Source: Kineosporiaceae bacterium (GTDB lineage Bacteria; Actinomycetota; Actinomycetes; Actinomycetales; Angustibacteraceae). From it: 6,070 bases of DNA. How positions within the stretch are numbered: position 1 is the first letter of the stretch; the number at the start of each line of letters is the position of its first letter. The notes under the pieces were generated by a model. The model was not told the DNA's origin. It saw nothing but the letters and a program-made list of their open reading frames with translations, and made no database searches. The DNA lies in the NCBI GenBank assembly GCA_027345905.1, contig DAIETC010000019.1, positions 1 to 6,070 on the forward strand. The letters are read 5' to 3'. A program made the translations under genes and the position numbers. Positions 1 through 5,434 of this stretch are shown piece by piece.

Positions 1-100
1 CGCCACCCAGGGGCGCAGCCTGGCGGTCAACACGCGGATCATCAGCGCCAACGCCGCACTGGCCGCGCAGATCGCGGTTGCCGCTGCGGCTGCCCGTTGA
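1..100 (+). CDS. psuG: Pseudouridine-5'-phosphate glycosidase, C-terminal end (partial)
   Basis: Only the last 32 codons are present, reading in frame from base 2 to TGA at 98-100; the 5' part lies outside the window. The visible peptide contains GRSLAVNTRIISANAALAAQ followed by an Ala-rich helix. This resembles, from memory, the C-terminus of the PsuG/IndA family, which has a G-x-SL-x-(S/A)N segment, a conserved NA..AA..IA helix and then ends. PsuG reversibly splits pseudouridine 5'-phosphate into uracil and ribose 5-phosphate in the cytoplasm. The next gene starts one base after this stop and encodes a PfkB kinase, the usual psuG partner, which is the strongest support for the call. The fold and catalytic residues cannot be checked because they lie upstream. 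The end of another Ala-rich enzyme cannot be fully excluded. Confidence 0.6.
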   Translation, partial: ATQGRSLAVNTRIISANAALAAQIAVAAAAAR

Positions 101-101
101 G

Positions 102-1094
102 ATGGCCGGCGCCGACCTGCCTGCCTCCCCGCGCAAGGCCAGCGGCGACACCCCGTCCGGTGACACCCCGTCCGGTGACACCCCGTCGATGACCGCGTCG
201 ACGACCGGCCGGATCGTCGTGATCGGCGACCTGATGACCGACGTGATCACGCACGTCGATGACCCGCTCGCGATGGGCTCGGACACGGTCGCGAGCATCA
301 GCACCCGCCAGGGCGGAGCGGGCGGAAACGTCGCGGCCTGGCTCGCCGCCCTCGGCCAACCGGTCAGCCTGGTCGCCCGGGTGGGGGACGACCCGTTCGG
401 CCGCGAGGCCGTGCAGCTGCTCGACTCGGCGGGCGTCCGAACTCGCGTGGGCGTCGACCCGGCCGCGCGCACCGGCACCTGCGTGGTGCTGGTCGGGCGC
501 GACGGCGAGCGGACGATGCTGCCGGACGCCGGAGCCAACTCGACCTTGTCCGTCACCGACATCCCCCTGCACGAGCTGCGCGAAGCCAGTCACGTGCACG
601 TTTCGGGTTACACGCTGCTGAACCCGGGCTCGCGCGAGGCGGGGCAGGTCGCGCTGGCGACGGCCCGGCAGGCGGGGGTCGCTACGTCGGTCGACGCGGC
701 GAGCGCGGCGCCGCTGGAAGCGGTGGGCGCCGGGGAGTTCCTGCGCCTGACGCAGGACGGCGATCTGTTGTTCGCCACGCTCGACGAGGCCGAGGTCCTG
801 TGCGACGCCAGGGACCCGGACGTCGTCCGTGCCAGGCTCACCGCGCACTTCGCGCAGGTGGTGCTCAAGCTGGGCCCCGACGGCGCGTGCTGGTGCGACC
901 GGGCGGCGCGTGACGCCACCTGCGTCCCCGCGGCCCGACCGGGCGGCGAGGTCGTCGACTCGACGGGCGCCGGTGACGCCTTCGCGGCCGCATTCCTGGC
1001 CGCCACCGTGCGCGGCGAGAGCGTCGCGACCGCTTTGGCCCGCGCCTGCGCCCTCGCGGCGAGGGTCGTCACCCAAAGCGGCGCGCGGCCCTGA
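102..1094 (+). CDS. psuK: PfkB-family carbohydrate kinase, probable pseudouridine kinase
   Basis: A cytoplasmic ribokinase/PfkB-fold kinase of 330 residues if started at ATG 102. The conserved fold begins with GRIVVIGDLMTDVI. The first PfkB signature, GGAGGNVAAWLAALG, starts at residue 71. The second signature, DSTGAGDAFAAAF, lies at about residues 286-298; its GAGD anion hole puts the probable catalytic base at Asp292. PfkB kinases transfer the ATP gamma-phosphate to a sugar or nucleoside hydroxyl. Adjacency to the psuG end suggests pseudouridine as substrate, but sequence alone does not separate this from ribokinase-like relatives. The start is uncertain. ATG 102 lies one base after the psuG stop and the codons from there have strongly G/C third positions. 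ATG 189 lies just before the conserved fold and would give 301 residues, a more usual length. Neither has a convincing Shine-Dalgarno sequence. The extra N-terminus holds three GDTPS repeats. Confidence 0.8.
   Translation: MAGADLPASPRKASGDTPSGDTPSGDTPSMTASTTGRIVVIGDLMTDVITHVDDPLAMGSDTVASISTRQGGAGGNVAAWLAALGQPVSLVARVGDDPFGREAVQLLDSAGVRTRVGVDPAARTGTCVVLVGRDGERTMLPDAGANSTLSVTDIPLHELREASHVHVSGYTLLNPGSREAGQVALATARQAGVATSVDAASAAPLEAVGAGEFLRLTQDGDLLFATLDEAEVLCDARDPDVVRARLTAHFAQVVLKLGPDGACWCDRAARDATCVPAARPGGEVVDSTGAGDAFAAAFLAATVRGESVATALARACALAARVVTQSGARP
144..188 (+). repeat. Three tandem 15-bp units encoding GDTPS
   Basis: Three consecutive 15-bp units (144-158, 159-173, 174-188) read GG(C/T)GACACCCCGTC(C/G). 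They differ only at the third base of the Gly codon in unit 1 and the last base of unit 3. In frame they encode GDTPSGDTPSGDTPS, a flexible Pro/Ser/Thr linker. The array ends immediately before the alternative kinase start ATG 189. The array is therefore either a disordered N-terminal extension of the kinase or untranslated DNA between psuG and psuK. The near-identity of the units suggests recent slippage or unequal crossover. Confidence 0.9.
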
Positions 1095-1110
1095 CCCCGC
1101 CAGGCCAGCG

Positions 1111-1143
1111 ACCAGCCGGTCGTTGACCCACGGCCGGCTCGGT
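1111..1143. repeat. Imperfect inverted repeat between the kinase and acyl-CoA synthetase genes
   Basis: AGCCGG at 1114-1119 is the reverse complement of CCGGCT at 1134-1139. Outer ACC (1111-1113) can pair with GGT (1141-1143) across one bulged base. The loop is 14 bases. It occupies half of the 64-base gap between the two genes. There is no T-tract, so it is not a standard intrinsic terminator. It could be a weak stem, an operator or chance in GC-rich DNA. Confidence 0.35.
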
Positions 1144-1145
1144 GC

Positions 1146-1150
1146 GAAGG
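1146..1150 (+). promoter_or_regulatory. Ribosome binding site of the acyl-CoA synthetase gene
   Basis: GAAGG lies eight bases before ATG 1159, a good Shine-Dalgarno match and spacing. It decides the start: the frame stays open upstream into the kinase gene, but no equally placed site was found there and the family similarity begins after 1159. Confidence 0.65.
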
Positions 1151-1158
1151 TCACAGCC

Positions 1159-2919
1159 ATGAGTGCGCACACCGAGCTGGCCCGCTCGCAGGAGGCCTTC
1201 GAGAGTTTCGCCGCAGCACGTGACCTGTTGCTGCGGCTTCGCACCGACCAGGAGGCCGCGGTGCGCGAGTTCCGTCCGCCTCGACCCGCGCACTTCAACT
1301 GGGCGCGGGACTGGTTCGACCGGGTCGCCGCCGGGCCGGCAGCGGATCGACTCGCCTTGTGGGTCGTCGACGAGGACGGGACGCAGACGACGGCAACGTA
1401 CGGGCAGCTGTCGGCCCGCTCGGATCAGCTGGCCGGTTGGCTGCACGGCCAAGGTGTCCGAGCCTCGGACCGGGTCCTGCTGATGCTCGGCAACCAGGTC
1501 GAGCTGTGGGAGACCTTGCTTGCCTGCATGAAGCTCGGGGCCGTCGTCATCCCCGCGTCCACGCTGCTGCGCCCGGCGGACCTGCGCGACCGCATCGAAC
1601 GCGGCCAGGTGGCACACGTGGTGGCGCGCAGTCAGGACACCGCACTGTTCGTCGACAGCCCAGGCAGCTGGACGCGTATCGCGGTCGGCGCCGACGTCCC
1701 GGGCTGGCTCTCGTTCGACGCCAGCAGGCAATGGCTGGACGGGTTCGCGCCGGACACGGCGACCCGGGGTGAGGATCCGCTGCTGCTGTACTTCACCTCC
1801 GGGACCACCGCCAAGCCCAAGCTGGTGGAGCACACCCACCTGTCGTATCCCGTCGGTCACCTCTCGACGATGTTCTGGATCGGCCTGCGGCCCGGCGACG
1901 TGCACCTGAACATCAGCTCGCCGGGCTGGGCCAAGCACGCGTGGAGCAACGTGTTCGCGCCGTGGAACGCCGAGGCGACCGTGCTCGTCGTCAACCAGGC
2001 CCGGTTCGCCGCTCAGCCGCTGCTGGAAGCGATGGAGCGCTGTCGTGTCACGACCTTCTGCGCGCCCCCGACCGTGTGGCGGATGCTCGTACAAAGCGAC
2101 CTGGCCGCCTTCCGCGGCCGCATTCCCCTACGCGAGGCCGTCGCCGCCGGTGAGCCGCTGAACCCCGAAGTCATCGGGCAGGTGCACCAGGCGTGGGGCC
2201 TGACCGTGCGCGACGGTTTCGGCCAGACCGAGACGACGGCCCAGATCGGCAACCCCCCGGGGACGGCACTGAAGCCAGGGTCCATGGGGCGTCCACTTCC
2301 CGGATTCGACGTGGTGCTCCTCGACCCCGTGAGCGGCGAGGAGCGCGACGAGGGCGAGCTCTGCCTGCGGCTGAACGGCCCTGGGGGTCGCCCGGTGGGG
2401 CTCATGAGCGGCTACCGGGACGACGACGATCTGGCCGCCCAAGCCATGCGGGACAACGCCTACCACACTGGCGACGTCGCCTCCCGCGACGCCGACGGAT
2501 ACATCACGTACGTCGGGCGCGCCGACGACGTGTTCAAAGCCTCCGACTACCGGATCAGCCCCTTCGAGCTCGAGAGCGTGCTGATCGAGCATCCGGCGGT
2601 GGCCGAGGCGGCCGTCGTCCCCTCACCAGACCCCCTGCGCCTGGCGGTGCCCAAGGCGTATGTCGTCCTCGCAGCTGGTTTTGAGCCGACCGCGCAGACG
2701 GCCGGCTCCATCCTGCGGTACGCGCGGGAACACCTGGCGCCCTACAAGCGAATCCGCCGGATCGAGTTCGCCGACCTACCCAAGACGATCAGCGGCAAGA
2801 TCCGCCGGGTCGACCTGCGCGGTCGCGAACAGGCCGAGCACGGCGTGGGCACCGACCAGGCGCACCGTGCATCGCCGGGCGAGTTCTGGGAGGACGACGT
2901 CCCGGACCTTCCCTCGTAG
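1159..2919 (+). CDS. AMP-forming acyl-CoA synthetase (medium-chain/ACSM-like)
   Basis: A 586-residue cytoplasmic ANL-superfamily enzyme that activates a carboxylic acid with ATP to an acyl-adenylate and then transfers it to CoA. The motifs are in the expected order. The P-loop YFTSGTTAKPK is at 211-221. ISSPGWAKHAW at about 252-262 is typical of the acetyl/medium-chain branch. DGFGQTETT at 352-360 is the A5 motif. YHTGD at 435-439 contains the ribose-binding Asp439, and GRADD..K is at 453-460. The C-terminal LPKTISGK contains Lys547, expected to catalyse adenylation. The tail ends in GEFWEDDVPDLPS, an acidic ending I recall from related acyl-CoA synthetases. No signal peptide or membrane segment is visible. 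The acid substrate cannot be assigned. It lies 64 bases after psuK on the same strand and may be co-transcribed, though no pathway link is evident. It converges on cimA. Confidence 0.9.
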   Translation: MSAHTELARSQEAFESFAAARDLLLRLRTDQEAAVREFRPPRPAHFNWARDWFDRVAAGPAADRLALWVVDEDGTQTTATYGQLSARSDQLAGWLHGQGVRASDRVLLMLGNQVELWETLLACMKLGAVVIPASTLLRPADLRDRIERGQVAHVVARSQDTALFVDSPGSWTRIAVGADVPGWLSFDASRQWLDGFAPDTATRGEDPLLLYFTSGTTAKPKLVEHTHLSYPVGHLSTMFWIGLRPGDVHLNISSPGWAKHAWSNVFAPWNAEATVLVVNQARFAAQPLLEAMERCRVTTFCAPPTVWRMLVQSDLAAFRGRIPLREAVAAGEPLNPEVIGQVHQAWGLTVRDGFGQTETTAQIGNPPGTALKPGSMGRPLPGFDVVLLDPVSGEERDEGELCLRLNGPGGRPVGLMSGYRDDDDLAAQAMRDNAYHTGDVASRDADGYITYVGRADDVFKASDYRISPFELESVLIEHPAVAEAAVVPSPDPLRLAVPKAYVVLAAGFEPTAQTAGSILRYAREHLAPYKRIRRIEFADLPKTISGKIRRVDLRGREQAEHGVGTDQAHRASPGEFWEDDVPDLPS

Positions 2920-2937
2920 CGGTCGCGCCGGGCAGCC

Positions 2938-4560
2938 TCAGCGGCGTTGTACGCCGTGGCGCACCAGTCCATAGCAGATGCCGTCCACCAGGGCCTCCCA
3001 CGACGCCTCGACGATGTTCGGCGCGACGCCAACCGTGCCCCAGGAGGTCGCTCCGTCGCTGGTCTCGATCAGCACCCGCGTGGTCGCGTCGGTGCCATGG
3101 GCCGCGTCCAGGATGCGCACCCGAAAGTCGATGAGCTGCAACGGTTCGAGCTCGGGATATGCCGGTAGCAACGCTTGGCGCAGGGCTTGGTCCAGCGCAT
3201 TGACCGGCCCGTTCCCTTCACCGGTGGCCACGACCCGTCGACCGGCGGCGAACAGCTTCACGGTGGCCTCCGACATCGCGCAGGCGTCGGGACGCGAGTC
3301 GGTGATCACCCGCCAGCTCTCCACGTCGAAGAACCGGGCCCGTTCGCCATCGACCTCTTCGCGAAGGAGCAGCTCGAACGACGCGTCGGCGGCGTCGAAG
3401 GTGTACCCGCGTGCCTCCAGTGCCTTCACCCGATCGGTGATCCGCGACAGCACCTCGCCCTGCCCGGCCAGGTCGTAGCCGAGCTCGCGGCCCTTCAGCT
3501 CGATGGACGCCCGCCCGGCCATGTCCGACACCAGCATCCGCATGTCGTTGCCGACTGCCCTCGGGTCGGCGTGCTGATAGAGGCCGGGGTCTACCCTGAT
3601 GGCGCTCGCATGCAGACCGCCCTTGTGCGCGAAGGCGCTCGCCCCGACGTACGGCTGACGCGAGTAGGGCACCACGTTGGTGACCTCGCTCACCGCGTGG
3701 GCGATCCGGGTGGCCTCGCGCAGCCGCTGCGGCTCGAGAACCAGACGCTGCCGCTTGATGACCAGGTTGGCGACCACGGTCACCAGGTCGGCGTTGCCCG
3801 TGCGTTCTCCGTAGCCGTTCAACGTCCCTTGCACGTGGGTCGCCCCCGCCTCGATGGCGGCCAGCGAGTTGGCGACGGCACAACCGGTGTCGTTGTGGCA
3901 GTGGATGCCCAGCCGTGCACCGGTGGCGCCCAACACCTCGTTCACCGCGTCGGCGATCTGCGGGGGCAGCATCCCCCCGTTCGTGTCGCACAGTGCCACC
4001 ACCTCGGCACCCGCCTGGGCGGCCCGTTCGACCACCTCGAGTGCGTAGGCCGGGTCGTCGCGGTACCCGTCGAAGAAGTGCTCGGCGTCCAGAACCACCC
4101 GGCGCCCCTCTGCCACCAGAAACCGGACCGTGTCGACGACCATTGCCAGGTTCTCCTCCAGCGTCGTGCGCAGCGCTTGCTCGACGTGGCGGGGATGACA
4201 CTTGGCAACCAGGGTCACCATCGCCGCTTGTGAGGCGAGCAGAGCCCGCACCTGGGGGTCGGCAGCCGCAGTGCCGCCCGGACGGCGGGTCGCGCCGAAC
4301 GCTGCCAGCACAGCGTTGCGCAACGACAGTTCGCGCGCAGCGCGGGCGAAGAACTCGGTGTCCTTGGGGATCGCCCCCGGCCACCCGCCCTCGATGAAGC
4401 CGACCCCCAGGTCGTCCAGGTGCCTGGCGATGACCAGCTTGTCGTTGACCGACAGGGACAGACCCTCTTGCTGGGCGCCGTCGCGCAACGTCGTGTCGTA
4501 GACGTGGAACTCGTTCGCGCTCCCGCCGGTAGTCAGCGGGGCAGGCGTGGCGGTTGTCAT
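2938..4560 (-). CDS. cimA: (R)-citramalate synthase
   Basis: A 540-residue cytoplasmic enzyme of the DRE-TIM/LeuA-like family. It condenses pyruvate with acetyl-CoA to (R)-citramalate, the first step of the threonine-independent route to 2-oxobutyrate and isoleucine. The N-terminal barrel has DTTLRDGAQQEG at 22-33 (Arg26 and metal ligand Asp27), LGIHCHNDTG with HCHND at 220-224 (metal-binding His220 and His222), NGYGERTGN at 248-256 and a downstream HKGGLHASA segment. Roughly residues 380-535 form the C-terminal LeuA-type dimer domain that normally binds the feedback inhibitor. Length and the DGAQQEG variant fit the long citramalate synthase subfamily better than 2-isopropylmalate or homocitrate synthase. 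ATG 4560 is preferred over TTG 4584 because AGGA lies eight bases upstream of it and TTG 4584 lies next to the terminator U-tract. It sits behind a probable isoleucine attenuator and converges on the acyl-CoA synthetase gene. Confidence 0.92.
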   Translation of the reverse strand: MTTATPAPLTTGGSANEFHVYDTTLRDGAQQEGLSLSVNDKLVIARHLDDLGVGFIEGGWPGAIPKDTEFFARAARELSLRNAVLAAFGATRRPGGTAAADPQVRALLASQAAMVTLVAKCHPRHVEQALRTTLEENLAMVVDTVRFLVAEGRRVVLDAEHFFDGYRDDPAYALEVVERAAQAGAEVVALCDTNGGMLPPQIADAVNEVLGATGARLGIHCHNDTGCAVANSLAAIEAGATHVQGTLNGYGERTGNADLVTVVANLVIKRQRLVLEPQRLREATRIAHAVSEVTNVVPYSRQPYVGASAFAHKGGLHASAIRVDPGLYQHADPRAVGNDMRMLVSDMAGRASIELKGRELGYDLAGQGEVLSRITDRVKALEARGYTFDAADASFELLLREEVDGERARFFDVESWRVITDSRPDACAMSEATVKLFAAGRRVVATGEGNGPVNALDQALRQALLPAYPELEPLQLIDFRVRILDAAHGTDATTRVLIETSDGATSWGTVGVAPNIVEASWEALVDGICYGLVRHGVQRR

Positions 4561-4568
4561 CGCAATGG

Positions 4569-4577
4569 TCCTGTCCT
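4569..4577 (-). promoter_or_regulatory. cimA ribosome binding site
   Basis: On the minus strand AGGACAGGA carries two overlapping Shine-Dalgarno-like cores. The nearer, AGGA at 4572-4569, leaves eight bases to ATG 4560. It lies downstream of the terminator, so cimA has its own initiation site and expression would depend on read-through of that terminator. Confidence 0.7.
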
Positions 4578-4586
4578 GTCGCAACG

Positions 4587-4614
4587 AAAAAGACCCCCCG
4601 AGAACGGGAGGTCT
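4587..4614 (-). terminator. Intrinsic terminator in the cimA leader (attenuator)
   Basis: Read on the minus strand, AGACCUCCCG (4614-4605) pairs with CGGGGGGUCU (4600-4591) over ten base pairs, including one U-G wobble, around a UUCU loop. Four more U residues follow (4590-4587). This is a textbook Rho-independent terminator. It lies 26 bases before the cimA start and after a short Ile-containing ORF, so it would stop transcripts before cimA unless antitermination occurs. It could also simply end the upstream amidotransferase transcript, but a terminator that close to the cimA ribosome binding site with no room for another promoter argues for attenuation. Confidence 0.85.
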
Positions 4615-4650
4615 GGCGCGGCGTCGGGCCGTTCGGCCCGTCGACGCGCC
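4615..4650 (-). promoter_or_regulatory. Long leader hairpin between leader-peptide stop and terminator
   Basis: The RNA folds as an almost symmetrical stem. GGCGCG (4650-4645) pairs with CGCGCC (4620-4615), two further pairs lie between two 1x1 mismatches, and CGGGCC (4640-4635) pairs with GGCCCG (4630-4625) around a GAAC loop. That gives fourteen Watson-Crick pairs. It starts at the base after the leader UAG and ends at the base before the terminator stem. A ribosome at the Ile codons or the stop would cover its 5' strand, so it is probably the ribosome-sensing or pause element of an attenuator. This role is inferred. Confidence 0.6.
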
Positions 4651-4677
4651 CTAGCTAATGATCGCCGAGGTCAGCAT
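4651..4677 (-). CDS. Putative isoleucine-sensing leader peptide of cimA (MLTSAIIS)
   Basis: An eight-codon ORF, ATG CTG ACC TCG GCG ATC ATT AGC then TAG. Codons 6 and 7 are consecutive isoleucine codons, and ATT is unusual in this G/C-ending codon context. It sits upstream of a hairpin, an intrinsic terminator and the isoleucine-pathway gene cimA, the standard layout of a ribosome-mediated attenuator. Slow decoding of Ile codons when charged tRNA-Ile is scarce would alter RNA folding and let polymerase reach cimA. The Shine-Dalgarno match is weak (GGA only two bases before the ATG). Translation could instead come from reinitiation after the puuD stop, seven bases upstream, or from a nearly leaderless transcript. 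A longer in-frame ORF covers the same codons but overlaps the puuD gene and is not credible. Chance occurrence of such a short ORF is possible. Confidence 0.6.
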   Translation of the reverse strand: MLTSAIIS

Positions 4678-4684
4678 GGTCCGA

Positions 4685-5434
4685 TCAGTGTGGCACACCC
4701 CGCGCCGCGGCAACGAGCGCCTGGAAGAGCCGGCCGTCGCGTCCCTGCTCCGGATGCCACTGCACGGCGAGGCGGAAGGGGGCGTCGGGCGCCTCGAAAG
4801 CCTCGATCGTGCCGTCCTGCGCCCACGCGCTGGCCACGTACCCCGGGTGCGTGAGCACACCCTGGTGGTGAGAGCACCGCACCGGCGCCTGCTCACCCAC
4901 GATCCTTCGGATCCTGCTGCCCGGCGCCGACCGCACCTGCTGCACGCCGTACGTGCCGGGAGCCGGCGCGTGCGTGTCGTTGCCGAGACGTTCGGGCAGG
5001 TGCTGTTCCAACGCTCCCCCGGCGGCGACCGCCATCACCTGCATTCCGCGACAGATCCCGAGCACAGGCAGGGCGAGCTCAGTCGCCGCAGCCACCAGGG
5101 CCAGCTCGCTGGAGTCGCGGTCCGGGCGCGCCGCCTGCACGCTCGGGTGCGGTTGCGCGCCGTACCGCGCGGGTTCGACGTCCGAGCCACCGGCCAGCAC
5201 CAGCCCGTCCAGGCGGCCCAGCAGGTCGCGGACGTCGTCCCCGCTCACGCCCTGCCCACTCAAGCCCTGCCCGAGCGGTGGCACGAGCACGGCAGTACCG
5301 CCGGCGGCCTGGACGTGCGCCACGTAGGCCAGCGGCACCAGGGCCGCGGGCACCGCACGCCACGCGCCGAAGGACGCCGGCTCGACGTAGCAGCTGATCC
5401 CGATGACCGCGCGCCCACGCACCAGGCCGCTCAC
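4685..5434 (-). CDS. Class I glutamine amidotransferase, gamma-glutamyl-GABA hydrolase family (PuuD-like)
   Basis: A 249-residue cytoplasmic hydrolase of the peptidase C26 family. PuuD-type members cleave the gamma-glutamyl bond of gamma-glutamyl-GABA, giving glutamate and GABA in putrescine breakdown. The catalytic triad is visible: nucleophile Cys128 in GICRGMQ, then His227 and Glu229 in QWHPEQ. VLAGGSDVEPARYG at about residues 79-92 is the oxyanion-side loop typical of the subfamily, and SHHQG precedes the His/Glu segment. The start is GTG 5434, whose GTGA overlaps the stop of the upstream dehydrogenase by four bases. No Shine-Dalgarno is visible, which fits translational coupling. The exact substrate is unproven: gamma-glutamyl derivatives of other amines, or folate-type gamma-glutamyl bonds, are possible. 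The stop lies seven bases before the cimA leader peptide. Confidence 0.85.
   Translation of the reverse strand: MSGLVRGRAVIGISCYVEPASFGAWRAVPAALVPLAYVAHVQAAGGTAVLVPPLGQGLSGQGVSGDDVRDLLGRLDGLVLAGGSDVEPARYGAQPHPSVQAARPDRDSSELALVAAATELALPVLGICRGMQVMAVAAGGALEQHLPERLGNDTHAPAPGTYGVQQVRSAPGSRIRRIVGEQAPVRCSHHQGVLTHPGYVASAWAQDGTIEAFEAPDAPFRLAVQWHPEQGRDGRLFQALVAAARGVPH
4688..4698. promoter_or_regulatory. Palindrome GTGTGGCACAC upstream of the cimA leader
   Basis: A perfect 5-bp dyad around a single central base, overlapping the last codons of the amidotransferase gene and ending about ten bases before the leader ATG. The core TGTGGCACA resembles small dyads bound by helix-turn-helix repressors. It lies where a promoter for the leader would be, but no convincing -10 box was found. 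It could be an operator or chance. Confidence 0.2.

Noticed and set aside
144..188. Tandem repeats as a CRISPR-like array
   Set aside because: The 15-bp units are directly contiguous with no spacers, preserve the reading frame, and have no cas genes nearby.
1123..1128. TTGACC as a -35 box for the acyl-CoA synthetase gene
   Set aside because: No acceptable -10 hexamer lies 16-18 bases downstream; that position holds the GAAGG ribosome binding site.
829..1158. Upstream extension of the acyl-CoA synthetase frame to 829
   Set aside because: It overlaps the 3' third of the kinase gene, encodes Pro/Arg/Ser-rich noise, and ATG 1159 has a good Shine-Dalgarno.
42..1298. Long minus-strand open frame (418 codons) opposite the kinase gene
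   Set aside because: It is antisense to a well-supported PfkB kinase, has low-complexity Arg/Gly/Ala-rich composition and matches no recognisable family; long antisense frames are expected at this GC content.
2942..2956. CGGCG-TTGTA-CGCCG hairpin near the convergent gene ends
   Set aside because: A five-pair stem inside the cimA coding end with no T-tract on either strand; such stems are common by chance at this GC content.
3175..4233. Plus-strand open frame of 352 codons inside cimA
   Set aside because: It lies opposite conserved cimA motifs, its product is His/Arg/Gly-rich with no recognisable domain, and no ribosome binding site supports it.
4561..4584. TTG start for cimA at 4584, adding eight residues
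   Set aside because: It would start beside the terminator U-tract without a Shine-Dalgarno, while ATG 4560 has AGGA at proper spacing.
4651..4896. 81-codon minus-strand ORF ending in MLTSAIIS
   Set aside because: Its first two thirds overlap the 3' end of the PuuD-like gene in another frame and are Arg/Ser-rich noise. Only the last eight codons, which lie outside that gene, make sense as a leader peptide.
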